A stretch of DNA of 64,000 bases from positions 992,001 through 1,056,000 of the forward strand of contig NC_017094.1 in assembly GCF_000284315.1 (NCBI RefSeq), in the 5' to 3' direction. The notes beneath the pieces were generated by a model. That model had not been told where the DNA came from. It ran no database searches and was given only the letters and a program-made list of their open reading frames with translations. The translations under genes and the position numbers were made by a program. Source of the stretch: Leptospirillum ferrooxidans C2-3 (GTDB lineage: Bacteria > Nitrospirota > Leptospirillia > Leptospirillales > Leptospirillaceae). Of the stretch, positions 54,440-63,817 are shown in pieces (position 1 is the stretch's first letter; each line of letters opens with the position of its first letter).

Positions 54440-55368
54440 AAGTACTTGTTACGGGAGGTGCCGGATTTATCGGTTCCCACCTGATTGAATCTCTTGTCTC
54501 GATGGGTAACGAGGTGGATGTCCTCGACAACTTTCATACGGGAAGACGGGAAAATGTTGATCTTTCCGGAAAGGTCAGCAACCTTTACGTCCAGGATGTT
54601 TCGGAGCCGCTTTCTCGAGCCCGGAAGTATGATCGGATCTACCACATGGCTTGCCCTGCTTCTCCTGTTCATTACCAGTCCGATCCGGTCCATACCTTCA
54701 AGACGGCGGTTTTTGGGACCTACCGGATGCTTGAGCTTGCCAGGGAAACCGGTGCCCGCCTTCTGATCGCATCCACCTCCGAGGTTTACGGAGACCCTTT
54801 GGAGCATCCCCAGACGGAGCAGTACTGGGGCCATGTCAATCCGGTGGGACCGAGGTCCTGTTACGATGAGGGCAAACGGGGGGCGGAGACGCTTGCATCC
54901 GACTATGCCAGGACGATGGGCGTGGATTTGCGGATTGTCCGTATTTTCAACACCTATGGTCCAAGAATGCTTTTCGATGACGGCCGGGTCGTCAGCAACT
55001 TCATTCATCAGGCCCTTCTGGGTCACCCCCTGACCCTTTACGGAGATGGGCGGCAGACTCGATCCTTTTGTTATGTTTCGGATCTTGTCAGGGGTATTCT
55101 TTCATTGATGGAATCAGATGTGGTGGCACTTCCGGTCAATATGGGAAATCCCACTGAGTTCACGATCCATGATCTTGCCAGGCTGGTCCTTTCCAAGGTC
55201 AAGTCCTCATCAACCATCGTCAACCACCCCATGCCGACAGACGATCCTGCCAGAAGATGTCCGGATATCTCGCGTGCACAAGATCGTCTCGGGTGGTCTC
55301 CGGTGATCGATCTTTCCCGTGGCCTTGATCTTACGATTGAGGAGTTTCGCTCGAGACTTCATCCGTGA
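54436..55368 (+). CDS. uxs: UDP-glucuronate decarboxylase (UDP-xylose synthase)
   Basis: A 310-residue short-chain dehydrogenase/epimerase fold enzyme. NAD site VLVTGGAGFIGSHLIESL, MACPASPVHYQSDPVHTFKTAVFGTYRML, STSEVYGDPLEHPQTEQYWGHVNPVGPRSCYDEGKRGAETL with catalytic Tyr and Lys, and IFNTYGPRM. The PLEHPQ...YWGHVNP stretch and SCYDEGKR are diagnostic of UXS. It would make UDP-xylose from the Ugd product. AAAGGAG precedes the ATG, which overlaps sfsA. Confidence 0.93.
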   Translation: MKVLVTGGAGFIGSHLIESLVSMGNEVDVLDNFHTGRRENVDLSGKVSNLYVQDVSEPLSRARKYDRIYHMACPASPVHYQSDPVHTFKTAVFGTYRMLELARETGARLLIASTSEVYGDPLEHPQTEQYWGHVNPVGPRSCYDEGKRGAETLASDYARTMGVDLRIVRIFNTYGPRMLFDDGRVVSNFIHQALLGHPLTLYGDGRQTRSFCYVSDLVRGILSLMESDVVALPVNMGNPTEFTIHDLARLVLSKVKSSSTIVNHPMPTDDPARRCPDISRAQDRLGWSPVIDLSRGLDLTIEEFRSRLHP

Positions 55369-56339
55369 AAAAGCGCATTCAGCTTTTTCTGGGGTTTGCT
55401 GTCAGTGGAGTGGCTCTCTGGGCCTCTCTTGCCCACGCCAATATGAGGGAGCTTGGTCATGCGTTGTGGCGGGGCCATTATGGCTGGCTGATCCCGATAT
55501 TCCTGCTGATGAATGTTTCCTTTTTGCTCAGGGCCTTTTTCTGGAAAACAACATTGTCCGTTCGACATCGTGTTTCGGTGGGGCATCTGTTTTCCTCGGT
55601 CATAGTGGGTGTCATGGCAAACAATATTTTGCCTTTTCGCGCGGGAGAGCTTGTCCGGATCGCCTATACGAGGCAGGTTGAGGGAATCGGCGCTCCAATC
55701 CTTCTGACGACTGTCTTCATGGAGCGGTTCTTTGATGTGACGATGCTGACTTTTGTCATTTTTATCGATCTCTTTCTTGTCGGGGGTTCCAACCTCAGAA
55801 CACCGGCAATCATCCTGGCCTGTGTGGTGGGTGGGTTCTTTTTGGGAGGTGCGATCCTGATCCGGAAACATCTGTCTGTTTTTTCCGTGATCCTGGGATT
55901 TTTCGAGAAAGTGCCTGCATTCAGGGACAGGCTCCGGAAAGTGCTGATGACAGCGGTTGACGGGTTTTCAAGCCTGAGATCGATACGAGAGACCTTCACC
56001 CTTTTTCTCCTGAGCTTCGGAATCTGGATGGGAAGTCTTGCTTCCTGTTACTTTTTTCTGAGGATTTTTGATCTCTCAATGGATCCCGTGCCCATGAGCC
56101 TCTCTCTTCTTTTATATACGAGCCTTGCCTTTCTTGTTCCGGCATCTCCCGGAGGAGTTGGCGTTGTCCAGCTGGCAACGGTTTATGCACTTCGGGGGTA
56201 TCATGTCGGGGACTCCAGATCATTGGCCCTTTCCGTGGTCTTTCAGATTGTTCCTTTTCTCTTTACAATGGTCGCCGGGTGGTATTTTATTCACCGCGAT
56301 CATTTCTCCCTCTTTGGAAAGAGGGAGCGTCCTGCCTGA
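55365..56339 (+). CDS. UPF0104 / flippase-like integral membrane protein
   Basis: A 324-residue protein with about eight membrane helices, of the lysylphosphatidylglycerol synthase-TM (UPF0104) family: FLLRAFFWKTTL, NNILPFRAGELVRIAYTRQVEGI, TVFMERFFDVTML and FLVPASPGGVGVVQLATVYAL. Such proteins are suspected of moving lipid-linked sugars or phospholipids. The GTG start overlaps the uxs stop (GTGA). Context with ugd and uxs suggests a part in xylose- or glucuronate-containing surface glycan export. Confidence 0.82.
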   Translation: MKKRIQLFLGFAVSGVALWASLAHANMRELGHALWRGHYGWLIPIFLLMNVSFLLRAFFWKTTLSVRHRVSVGHLFSSVIVGVMANNILPFRAGELVRIAYTRQVEGIGAPILLTTVFMERFFDVTMLTFVIFIDLFLVGGSNLRTPAIILACVVGGFFLGGAILIRKHLSVFSVILGFFEKVPAFRDRLRKVLMTAVDGFSSLRSIRETFTLFLLSFGIWMGSLASCYFFLRIFDLSMDPVPMSLSLLLYTSLAFLVPASPGGVGVVQLATVYALRGYHVGDSRSLALSVVFQIVPFLFTMVAGWYFIHRDHFSLFGKRERPA

Positions 56340-56426
56340 GATCATTTTTCAGGGACAGAAAAAAAGTCAGCCCGAAAGATTCGGGTTGAATCACAAGCGA
56401 TTTCAAGACGGAGGTTCCAGATCATC

Positions 56427-56843
56427 ATGCAACAACAAACACTTGCCATCGTCAAGCCGGATGCGTTCCGGAAACAGTCCACCGGAGCCATTCTCGCCCG
56501 TTATGAAAAAGAAGGTTTCAAAATCAAGGCTGCCCGCGTCAGATGGTTGTCTGTTCGTGAAGCAGAGAGTTTTTATGCAGTGCACAGGGAACGTCCATTT
56601 TTTTCAAGTCTGACAGCCTTCATGGCATCAGGACCGGTCATGACGCTTGTCCTTGAAGCAGAGAATGCGGTCCTCCGGCACAGGGACCTTTTGGGTGCCA
56701 CCGATCCGGCCAAGGCCGCTCCGCAGACCCTTCGGAATCTTTTTGGTGCTTCGATTGAAGAAAATGCTGTTCATGGCTCCGATTCCGAAGAGAATGCCAG
56801 ACAGGAAATTGCCTTCTTTTTTTCGGGCGCCGAGATCTTTTAG
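56427..56843 (+). CDS. ndk: Nucleoside diphosphate kinase
   Basis: A 138-residue enzyme balancing nucleoside triphosphates. Motifs: TLAIVKPDAF, FYAVHRERPFFSSLTAFMASGPVMTLVLEAENAV, the phosphate-binding LLGATDPAKAAPQTLRNLFG, and ENAVHGSDSEENARQEIAFFF with the phosphohistidine. All active-site residues are present. The GGAGG site is about 12 bases from the ATG. It is 87 bases after the flippase-like gene. Confidence 0.97.
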   Translation: MQQQTLAIVKPDAFRKQSTGAILARYEKEGFKIKAARVRWLSVREAESFYAVHRERPFFSSLTAFMASGPVMTLVLEAENAVLRHRDLLGATDPAKAAPQTLRNLFGASIEENAVHGSDSEENARQEIAFFFSGAEIF

Positions 56844-56863
56844 TTGAATTCCAGGTAGTTGTT

Positions 56864-58057
56864 ATGGTCAAAATGCTGATAGCAGCCAGGGGATGGCCGG
56901 GATTGGCTGCGGCCATTACGGCTTATCGCCGAGGTTACGATTGCCGGCTCATTTACGAGGATGCTCCTTCCACAGGGAGGCTTCTGGGGGATTCCGGCCC
57001 TCTTTCCTCATGGCTTTCCGGTATGGGGATTTCGTTTGAGGACAGTTTTTTTCAGAAGAACATTCCATCTCTTCTCTATACGGGGGAGAGATGGGAACTT
57101 CTGGGGATCTATAATGTTCTGACCGAAGCCCATTTGGCAGAAAAAAATCGCTTTTATCATGATTTAAAACCGATTGACACTCCACTTTTTCAAAAAGTCC
57201 GCAATGATCTCAGTCAATCTTTTGAAAGAGCGGAACACTATCACTCTTTTGCAGGGAAGACCCTGGGCTGGTTCCGTTCTCCCGTCAGAAAAGCAAAACG
57301 CCTTCTCCTGAAACACAAGGTTTTGAAAAATATCCATTCCATCTTCGACTGGGAGCCTCTTTTTTTTGCACTTGAATCTGCAATGGGGTTTTCAGAAAAG
57401 GACTGCCTGACGGTGCAGCGTATTGTTCTGAGCCTTTTTCTGGGGCAACTCCATCATGTGAATGAAGCGGCCCTTTTTGAGAAACTTCTTTCGGATGCAA
57501 CCAGACTGGGCATTCGTGTTGAAAAAGCAGGCTCCGCTCCTATTGAGATCCAAAAGGAAGGAGGTCGCGGCTTTATCGATTCCCAAACGAATGAACGGTT
57601 TGACCGGGTTCTGGATCTATCCTCTTCCTGTCACCCTAGAGGGGGGGAAAGGATGGAGATCCGGATCCCTTGCCTCCTTTATCCGGAACTTTGGCCTGAT
57701 ATGATCCTGATTCCGGGAGGGGGCTCCCAAAAGCCTTTTTTTCTGGAAGTTTTGGACAAACAAGAGCAGGATCTTGTTGCCAAGGTTCACTTTTCAGGCC
57801 CATCAGAATCCGTTCTGTCCAAGCTTTCCGACCTGTTTCATTCAGAACCTGGGGAAATGGTCGTGGGGGAAATTCCTGAGGATGCGAGGCCAATCCTCTC
57901 TCTTGAAGGGCGTTCTCCCCACTTTCGTCGATCAGGGCCCTATGCGTTTCGGGACGGAACCTTTTCTCTTTTAACGGATCCGTCCATGCTGCCTTTTTTC
58001 GGGGAGGACTGGGTGGTATCGCTTTATGAATCTCTTCCCAACCTCAAAAAACCCTGA
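56864..58057 (+). CDS. Putative degenerate FAD-dependent oxidoreductase
   Basis: A 397-residue protein. The N-terminus MLIAARGWPGLAAAITAYRRGYDCRLIYEDAPSTGRLLGDSG resembles the dinucleotide fold of phytoene-desaturase/amine-oxidase flavoproteins, but the first Gly of GxGxxG is Ala and RGWPG stands for GAGPAG. Later parts (ESAMGFSEKDCLTVQRIVLSLFLGQLHHVNEAALFEKLLSDATRLGIRVEKAG) fit the same fold. The usual C-terminal FAD motif is not obvious. FAD binding may be lost. ATG has only a weak ribosome site. No specific reaction can be assigned. Confidence 0.55.
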   Translation: MVKMLIAARGWPGLAAAITAYRRGYDCRLIYEDAPSTGRLLGDSGPLSSWLSGMGISFEDSFFQKNIPSLLYTGERWELLGIYNVLTEAHLAEKNRFYHDLKPIDTPLFQKVRNDLSQSFERAEHYHSFAGKTLGWFRSPVRKAKRLLLKHKVLKNIHSIFDWEPLFFALESAMGFSEKDCLTVQRIVLSLFLGQLHHVNEAALFEKLLSDATRLGIRVEKAGSAPIEIQKEGGRGFIDSQTNERFDRVLDLSSSCHPRGGERMEIRIPCLLYPELWPDMILIPGGGSQKPFFLEVLDKQEQDLVAKVHFSGPSESVLSKLSDLFHSEPGEMVVGEIPEDARPILSLEGRSPHFRRSGPYAFRDGTFSLLTDPSMLPFFGEDWVVSLYESLPNLKKP

Positions 58058-58395
58058 TTATCCGCTTGTTCCTTAATGTTTTTCCTGCCAAGACCTGTCC
58101 GTTCATTTAAGGACCTGTCTTCTGAAAATCCCATGGTTGGCCGTGATTGCTTGACAATATAGTCCGGGGGCCTATACGATTCTTCCTTGAGAGATTTGTC
58201 TCCGCTCCCTGACTGCCAGCCGGTTTTGATCAATCCCTCCGGTATAAGGATGTTCTCCCAGACAGAGGTATGGCACAATCGTCCTGTTGTTTTCTGCGGA
58301 ATCGTTATTCTGTGAGGGATCTTTTGATCCGTCTTGGGGATTGGCTTGTCCTGGAGGCGAATGTTCAAGAGTAATCATTTTTTGAAGGAGATTTG
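58058..58395 (+). other. 338-base leader region before tyrS
   Basis: No gene. It contains the sigma-70 promoter at 58151-58178 and then about 210 bases of leader. I looked for a T-box (the AGGGTGGNACC anti-terminator box) and did not find it. Confidence 0.5.
58151..58178 (+). promoter_or_regulatory. Sigma-70 promoter of the tyrS operon
   Basis: TTGACA (58151-58156), 16-base spacer, TATACG (58173-58178), about 218 bases before the tyrS ATG. Confidence 0.6.
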
Positions 58396-59589
58396 ATGAC
58401 TGCACCAGAGCGTGTTTCTCAATCGGAGGCCATGGAGATTCTTCTTCGGGGTGTTTCAAATATTCATCATGCTGAAGATCTGGCTACAAAACAGGCACAT
58501 TTCCTTAAAACAGGGACCCCGCTCCGCATCAAGGCCGGATTTGATCCAACCGCTCCTGACCTTCATCTCGGACATTTTGTCCTCCTCAAGAAACTACGGG
58601 AGTTTCAGGACCTCGGTCATCAGGTCCTTTTTCTCATTGGGGACTTTACGGCGATGATCGGAGATCCGACAGGTCGATCGGAGCTTCGGAAGCCTTTGAC
58701 CCGGGAACAGATTCTTGAGAACTCAAAAACCTATACAAATCAGGTATTCCGGGTTCTTGATCCAGCCAGGACAGAGGTTTTGTACAATAGCTCCTGGATG
58801 AGCGAGATCGGGGTCGAGGGGATGATCCGGCTGGCGGCAAAAGAAACCGTTGCCCGTTTCCTTGAGCGGGATGATTTCAGCCAGAGGATGACAAAAGGGC
58901 TTCCCATTTTTCTTCATGAACTTCTCTACCCTTTGATTCAGGGCTATGACTCTGTCGCGATGAGAGCAGACGTCGAGCTCGGGGGAACGGATCAGCTCTT
59001 CAATCTACTCGTTGGCCGGGACTTGATGAGGAATCATGAAATGTCTCCCCAGGTGGTCATGACCATGCCTCTGTTGGTCGGTCTTGATGGAGAAAGGAAA
59101 ATGAGCAAGAGTCTGAAAAATGCCATCGGTCTCCTTGATGGTCCGGATGAAATGTTTGGAAAAGTGATGTCCATACCCGATGCGTTGATGGCTGACTGGC
59201 TGACTCTTCTGACGGATCTTCCCCTCTCGCTCCTGTCGGGACATCCAAGAGATGCAAAAATGGCTTTGGCTTCAGCGATTGTGGGACGCTTTCATGGCCG
59301 GGAAACTGCGGATCTGTCCAGGGAAAATTTTATCAGGACTTTTTCGAGGAGGGAGACTCCACTCGAGATGCCGGAATTCTTTCTTGAAGAACCGTTTCCC
59401 CTGAAGCTTTCGACCATTATGGTGAAGGTTGGCGCGGCTCCCAGCGAGTCGAAGGCAAAGCAGCTGATTCAACAAAAATCAGTGGATATTGACGGAACGA
59501 CTGTCGTCGATCCCTTTCATGTGATGCAATCTGCGGGCTTTCAGATGAGAGTCGGAAAACGTTTCCATTGCAGGGTTCTAAAATCATGA
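58396..59589 (+). CDS. tyrS: Tyrosyl-tRNA synthetase
   Basis: A class I aminoacyl-tRNA synthetase of about 397 residues, of the TyrZ-like branch. HIGH-type motif PDLHLGHFVLLKKLREFQDLGH (about 54-75), DFTAMIGDPTGRSELRKPLT, VELGGTDQLFNLLVGRDLMR, the KMSKS motif in GLDGERKMSKSLKNAIGL, and a C-terminal S4 domain (KVGAAPSESKAKQLIQQKSVDIDGTTV). ATG at 58396 has GAAGGAG. Its stop overlaps the adaptor's ATG by four bases, an odd operon partner. Confidence 0.97.
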   Translation: MTAPERVSQSEAMEILLRGVSNIHHAEDLATKQAHFLKTGTPLRIKAGFDPTAPDLHLGHFVLLKKLREFQDLGHQVLFLIGDFTAMIGDPTGRSELRKPLTREQILENSKTYTNQVFRVLDPARTEVLYNSSWMSEIGVEGMIRLAAKETVARFLERDDFSQRMTKGLPIFLHELLYPLIQGYDSVAMRADVELGGTDQLFNLLVGRDLMRNHEMSPQVVMTMPLLVGLDGERKMSKSLKNAIGLLDGPDEMFGKVMSIPDALMADWLTLLTDLPLSLLSGHPRDAKMALASAIVGRFHGRETADLSRENFIRTFSRRETPLEMPEFFLEEPFPLKLSTIMVKVGAAPSESKAKQLIQQKSVDIDGTTVVDPFHVMQSAGFQMRVGKRFHCRVLKS

Positions 59590-60701
59590 CTCCAATCCTT
59601 ACCGCTCGGAAGCGTTCAATTTTAACCTTTCCGGGACCAATCGTTTTTTTAATGGTGTTGATCCTATTTTTTCCGGGGAATGAAACAGTGTATGCGCTTG
59701 AGGCCGGAGAGGTTTCCCTGCCGGAGGATACCATATCGAAGCTTTCGATCGAGTCGCACCTCTACCATCAGGAGCTTGGGAAGAAATCCCTGTCGGTCTA
59801 TGGCGTTGCCCAGGTTGCGGATGATCGGGTTTCCGATGTGACCGTTCCTGTTCTTGGACTCGGTGCCCAGGTGGCAGGCCATGTTCATGGGGTTTATGCG
59901 GATTTTGGGGACTTTGTCCGAAAGGGCCAGCCACTGGTCCGGATTTATAGTCCGGATTATATCGATGCCCAGGCAGCCTATCTTGGAGCCATTGCTCTCT
60001 TGAAAGCCTCTCCAGGGGATTCGGCTTCTCTGGCCGTGGTCGCTTCGGCGACTGAGCGGCTCAGAAATATGGGGGTCTCCGCTCATGAGATCCAGGCCCT
60101 CAAGCGATCAGGACATCCCCACCGGGAGCAGGTTATCCACTCCCAGATCAATGGGGTTGTTTTGGTCAAAAATGTGGTCAAGGGGCAGACGATCACGGCG
60201 GGACAAAGGCTTTTTGAGATTGGGAATATCGATGTCATCAGAATCAACGGACATGTGCCTCAGGAGATGGTCCACCGGATTCATCTTGGCGATCCCCTTA
60301 AGGTGTTTCTTCCCGATGGGGAAAAAAACGTTTCCGGGCATGTTGTCTACATTAGCCCTGTTGAAGATCCGGTGACCCGTACTGTTCTGGTCAGGGGGCT
60401 ATTCCCCAATCGTCCTCTCAGGATTCGTCCGGGGATGTTTGTGACGATGAAGATCGGTCTGTCGGGGAGTACTCCCCGATTCTGGCTACCGCGCCGGGCG
60501 GTTTATCTGGTCAGTGGACGATCTGTTGTTTTTACAGAAAACACTCCTGGTCATTTTCACATGGTTCCTGTCAAAAGGGGGAACGCTTGGGCCGGACGAG
60601 TTCCTGTCAGCGGTCCATTTCCTCCATCCCCCATGATCGTTGACCAGAATGGATATTGGGTCAAGGCGCAGTTTGAACGCATGAAGAAATCGGGAAACTG
60701 A
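59586..60701 (+). CDS. RND efflux periplasmic adaptor (CusB-like)
   Basis: A 371-residue membrane-fusion protein. A signal-type hydrophobic segment (about 15-35) is followed by the beta-barrel/lipoyl layout: VPVLGLGAQVAGHVHGVYADFGDFVRKGQPLVRIYSPDYIDAQAAYLGA, HSQINGVVLVKNVVKGQTITAGQRLFEIGNID, GHVVYISPVEDPVTRTVLVRGLFPNRPLRIRPGMFVTMKI. The YSPDYIDAQ(A/Q)AYL motif is characteristic of CusB/CzcB adaptors for metals. The ATG overlaps the tyrS stop (ATGA). Metal specificity cannot be told. Confidence 0.9.
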   Translation: MTPILTARKRSILTFPGPIVFLMVLILFFPGNETVYALEAGEVSLPEDTISKLSIESHLYHQELGKKSLSVYGVAQVADDRVSDVTVPVLGLGAQVAGHVHGVYADFGDFVRKGQPLVRIYSPDYIDAQAAYLGAIALLKASPGDSASLAVVASATERLRNMGVSAHEIQALKRSGHPHREQVIHSQINGVVLVKNVVKGQTITAGQRLFEIGNIDVIRINGHVPQEMVHRIHLGDPLKVFLPDGEKNVSGHVVYISPVEDPVTRTVLVRGLFPNRPLRIRPGMFVTMKIGLSGSTPRFWLPRRAVYLVSGRSVVFTENTPGHFHMVPVKRGNAWAGRVPVSGPFPPSPMIVDQNGYWVKAQFERMKKSGN

Positions 60702-60703
60702 GG

Positions 60704-63700
60704 GTGTCCAGGCGATATTTCAGCTGGGTTCTCGAGAACCGGTTCCTGATTTTTGCAATGGCTCTTTTTATCCTGGGGGCCGGGATCCTTTCCATCCGTC
60801 AACTCACAGTGGATGCCTTGCCGGATGTGGCTCCGGTCTCTGTAACGATTCTGACCGAGGTTCCCGGCATGGCTCCTGTGGAAGTTGAGCGTCAGGTGAC
60901 CAATACCATCGAGATGGTTATGAACGGTATTCCTGGTGTTGTCAGAATCCGTTCAAAGACGCTGTTCGGCCTTTCGCAAGTCACGGTGCTATTTCGTCCG
61001 GATGTGGATATCTATCGGGCGAGATCCCAGATGATGGAGCGGTTGTCCGAAACCCGGGGCTCCCTTCCTTCCGGAGTCTCTCCCACTTTGGGGGCCGTAT
61101 CGACCCCGACAGGAATTATTTATCGCTATACCCTTGAAGGGCAGGGGAAGGATCTGATGCAGCTCCGGACCCTTCAGGACTGGGTGGTCAAACGTCAGCT
61201 TCTGACCGTTCATGGGGTTGCGGGAGTTCTGTCCTACGGAGGATACGTCAAAGGTTATTTCGTCAATATCGATCCCCATAAACTTCTTGCCCACCATTTG
61301 ACTTTTTCTCAGGTTCTCCCGGTTTTTTCTGCCAACAACGAAAATGTTGGTGGAGGGTTCGTCAATACAGGAGGAGAGACCTATCTTGTCAGGGGGGTTG
61401 GTCGACTGATTGGACGAAAGGATCTTGAGCGTCTGGTGGTCTCTTATGACAATGGAATTCCAGTCCGGATCAGTGACATTGCCCAGGTTGAGATCTCTCC
61501 GGAGGTTCGAAGGGGGGCCGCCCTTCTGGACGGAAGGGAGGTTGTGAAGGGGTCGGTGATCATGCTTCGGGGAGAGAATGCCCTCAAGACGCTTGACCGG
61601 ATCAACAAGAAAGTTGAGGAAATCAATAGCCATCTTCTTCCCCCCGGTGTGAAAATTGTTCCCTTTTCCCAGGCAGCACCACTGATCACATCGGCTATCA
61701 GGACCGTTGTTCACTCTCTTCTCGAGGGCTCTGTCCTCGTTCTTTTGGTTCTGGTCCTTTTCCTTGGTCGTCCTGGCGCATCCCTTGTTGTGGCTTTGAC
61801 GTTGCCAATGTCAATCCTGATGACCTTTCTGGTCATGAGCCGGATTCATCTGACCGCAGACCTGATGAGTCTTGGCGGGATTGTGATCGGCATTGGCATG
61901 ATGGTTGATGGATCGATTGTGATGGTCGAGAATATGGAACACCTTTTTCCCCAGGGTGGGGAAGGAATCCCCCCATGGGAGATCCGTGATGCCGCCCTTG
62001 AGGTTTTTCGTCCGATTCTCTTTGCAATTGCGATTATTGCTGCCGTCTTTCTCCCCATCCTTTACCTTCCGGGTATACCCGGGAAGATGTTTTCTCCCAT
62101 GGCAAAAGCCATTCTGATTTGTCTCGGGGCCTCTCTCTTTTTGACAATGACACTGGTTCCCCCACTGATGACGTTTGTACGGGGGCGGCAGGATGGACTC
62201 CTGGCGCGTTTGGGTGAATGGATCTTTCAGAGGGTCAAGCGCGGATATGGAAAGATTTTGGCGGTCTCCCTCAGGTATCGTTGGTGGGTATTGGCTACCG
62301 GAGCGTTGACGATTCTTTTGGGGGGAGTCGCCCTCTCAAGGATTGGAACAGAGTTTATCCCTGTTCTGGATGAGGGATCTCTCCTGATTATTGCGGATTT
62401 GTGGCCTTCCGCCTCGATGGATGAGACGGCCAATGCCAGCAGGGTCATCGATACGATTCTTCACCGGTATCCGGAGGTTGAGCTTGATCAGGCCAGAATA
62501 GGACGGGCACAGTCCGGAACGGATACAGATGTTCCTTCCCATGCGGAGATTTATGTCAAGCTCAAGGACCGTTCCTTGTGGCCGGCTAAAATGACGAAGG
62601 AAAAGCTGGTTTCCCAAGTGGAAAAATCCCTGTCCCAGGCTCTTCCGTCCGTCTCATTCGATATATCCCAGCCCATTGAGGAGCGGATAGACGAGATGGT
62701 CTCCGGCGTCAAGGCGCAGGTTGCCATCAGGATTTATGGGGACGACCTTGATGCTCTTGCCACCTATGGAAACAGGATTTCTCAAGGGATTTCCGGAGTC
62801 AGGGGCGTTCACGATGTCACTGTTCAGCGGATCATGGGGCAACCGAATATCATTATCAGAGTGAAGCGGAGGGCACTCTTCCGGTCGGGGCTGTCCGTTT
62901 CGGACATTTTAGGGATTGTTCAGCAGGGGATTGGTCCGGATGGTGTGGTTACACAGGTCTTGAAAGGGGTCAGGCGAATCAATGTTCACATTCGCCTGCA
63001 GAAACCTTTCAGGGATTCGATGGAGAGCATTCGGTCCATTCCGGTTTTGACGCCAACAGGCCTTGTCCTGACACTAGGGTCGGTTGCGACGGTCACCAGG
63101 GAGATCGGCCCCTCAAGAGTTTTTCATGAAGGGGGGAACCGGTTGCTGATGGTTCAGTTCAATATCCGCGGCCGCTCGACAAGCCATGTTGTTCAGGAAA
63201 TACGCAATCTGATCCGTCTTCATATGGCGCCGCCACTCGGGATGAGAATCTCTTATGCCGGTGAATTCCAGAACACCCAGATCACAATGGATCGGCTCAA
63301 GATTTTGGTGCCGCTCACCTTAATGATAGTTTTTATGTTACTTTACTGGAATTTCAGGTCTTTATCCTATTCATTCCTGATTCTCCTGAATATTCCCTTT
63401 TCTCTGTCAGGGGGTGTACTCGCTCTCCTGTTGTCTCATGAATATCTATCCATTCCGGCTTCGATCGGATTTATTGCCCTGTTTGGAGTTGCTGTCCAGA
63501 ATGGAGTTCTTCTTCTATCTTTTGCCAAGGACGCAAGGGAGAAAGGAGAGGGGGTTTATGAGGCTATTGTAGAGGCGGGAAACAGGAGGGTCAGGCCCGT
63601 TCTGATGACAGCCTTGGTTGGCGGACTGGGCATTCTGCCTCTCCTTCTCTCCCATGAGACAGGTGCCAACATCCAGCGTCCGCTAGCGGCTGTTGTCATG

Positions 63701-63805
63701 GGAGGGCTGGTCAGTTCAACGGCTATGACACTTTTGGTTTTGCCTGCTATTTTTTCGATTGTTTTTGCTCCCAGGGAGAAATTCGAAAAAACCGGACATG
63801 TGTAA
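60704..63805 (+). CDS. HME-type RND efflux permease (CusA/CzcA family)
   Basis: A 1033-residue inner-membrane pump with 12 membrane helices and two large periplasmic loops. LPDVAPVSVTILTEVPGMAPVEVERQVTNTIEMVMNGIPGV near the start is the HME class mark. The helix-4 segment LGGIVIGIGMMVDGSIVMVENM keeps the Asp and Glu of proton transfer but lacks the DFG aspartate of divalent-cation CzcA types, resembling CusA. Start GTG at 60704. With the adaptor it would expel metal ions such as copper or silver; the outer-membrane partner is not seen in the window. Confidence 0.92.
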   Translation: MSRRYFSWVLENRFLIFAMALFILGAGILSIRQLTVDALPDVAPVSVTILTEVPGMAPVEVERQVTNTIEMVMNGIPGVVRIRSKTLFGLSQVTVLFRPDVDIYRARSQMMERLSETRGSLPSGVSPTLGAVSTPTGIIYRYTLEGQGKDLMQLRTLQDWVVKRQLLTVHGVAGVLSYGGYVKGYFVNIDPHKLLAHHLTFSQVLPVFSANNENVGGGFVNTGGETYLVRGVGRLIGRKDLERLVVSYDNGIPVRISDIAQVEISPEVRRGAALLDGREVVKGSVIMLRGENALKTLDRINKKVEEINSHLLPPGVKIVPFSQAAPLITSAIRTVVHSLLEGSVLVLLVLVLFLGRPGASLVVALTLPMSILMTFLVMSRIHLTADLMSLGGIVIGIGMMVDGSIVMVENMEHLFPQGGEGIPPWEIRDAALEVFRPILFAIAIIAAVFLPILYLPGIPGKMFSPMAKAILICLGASLFLTMTLVPPLMTFVRGRQDGLLARLGEWIFQRVKRGYGKILAVSLRYRWWVLATGALTILLGGVALSRIGTEFIPVLDEGSLLIIADLWPSASMDETANASRVIDTILHRYPEVELDQARIGRAQSGTDTDVPSHAEIYVKLKDRSLWPAKMTKEKLVSQVEKSLSQALPSVSFDISQPIEERIDEMVSGVKAQVAIRIYGDDLDALATYGNRISQGISGVRGVHDVTVQRIMGQPNIIIRVKRRALFRSGLSVSDILGIVQQGIGPDGVVTQVLKGVRRINVHIRLQKPFRDSMESIRSIPVLTPTGLVLTLGSVATVTREIGPSRVFHEGGNRLLMVQFNIRGRSTSHVVQEIRNLIRLHMAPPLGMRISYAGEFQNTQITMDRLKILVPLTLMIVFMLLYWNFRSLSYSFLILLNIPFSLSGGVLALLLSHEYLSIPASIGFIALFGVAVQNGVLLLSFAKDAREKGEGVYEAIVEAGNRRVRPVLMTALVGGLGILPLLLSHETGANIQRPLAAVVMGGLVSSTAMTLLVLPAIFSIVFAPREKFEKTGHV

Positions 63806-63817
63806 CAGGGAGGATCA

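Noticed and set aside
58058-58395. T-box riboswitch before tyrS
   Set aside because: The long leader invites it, but the conserved anti-terminator box and a terminator were not found.
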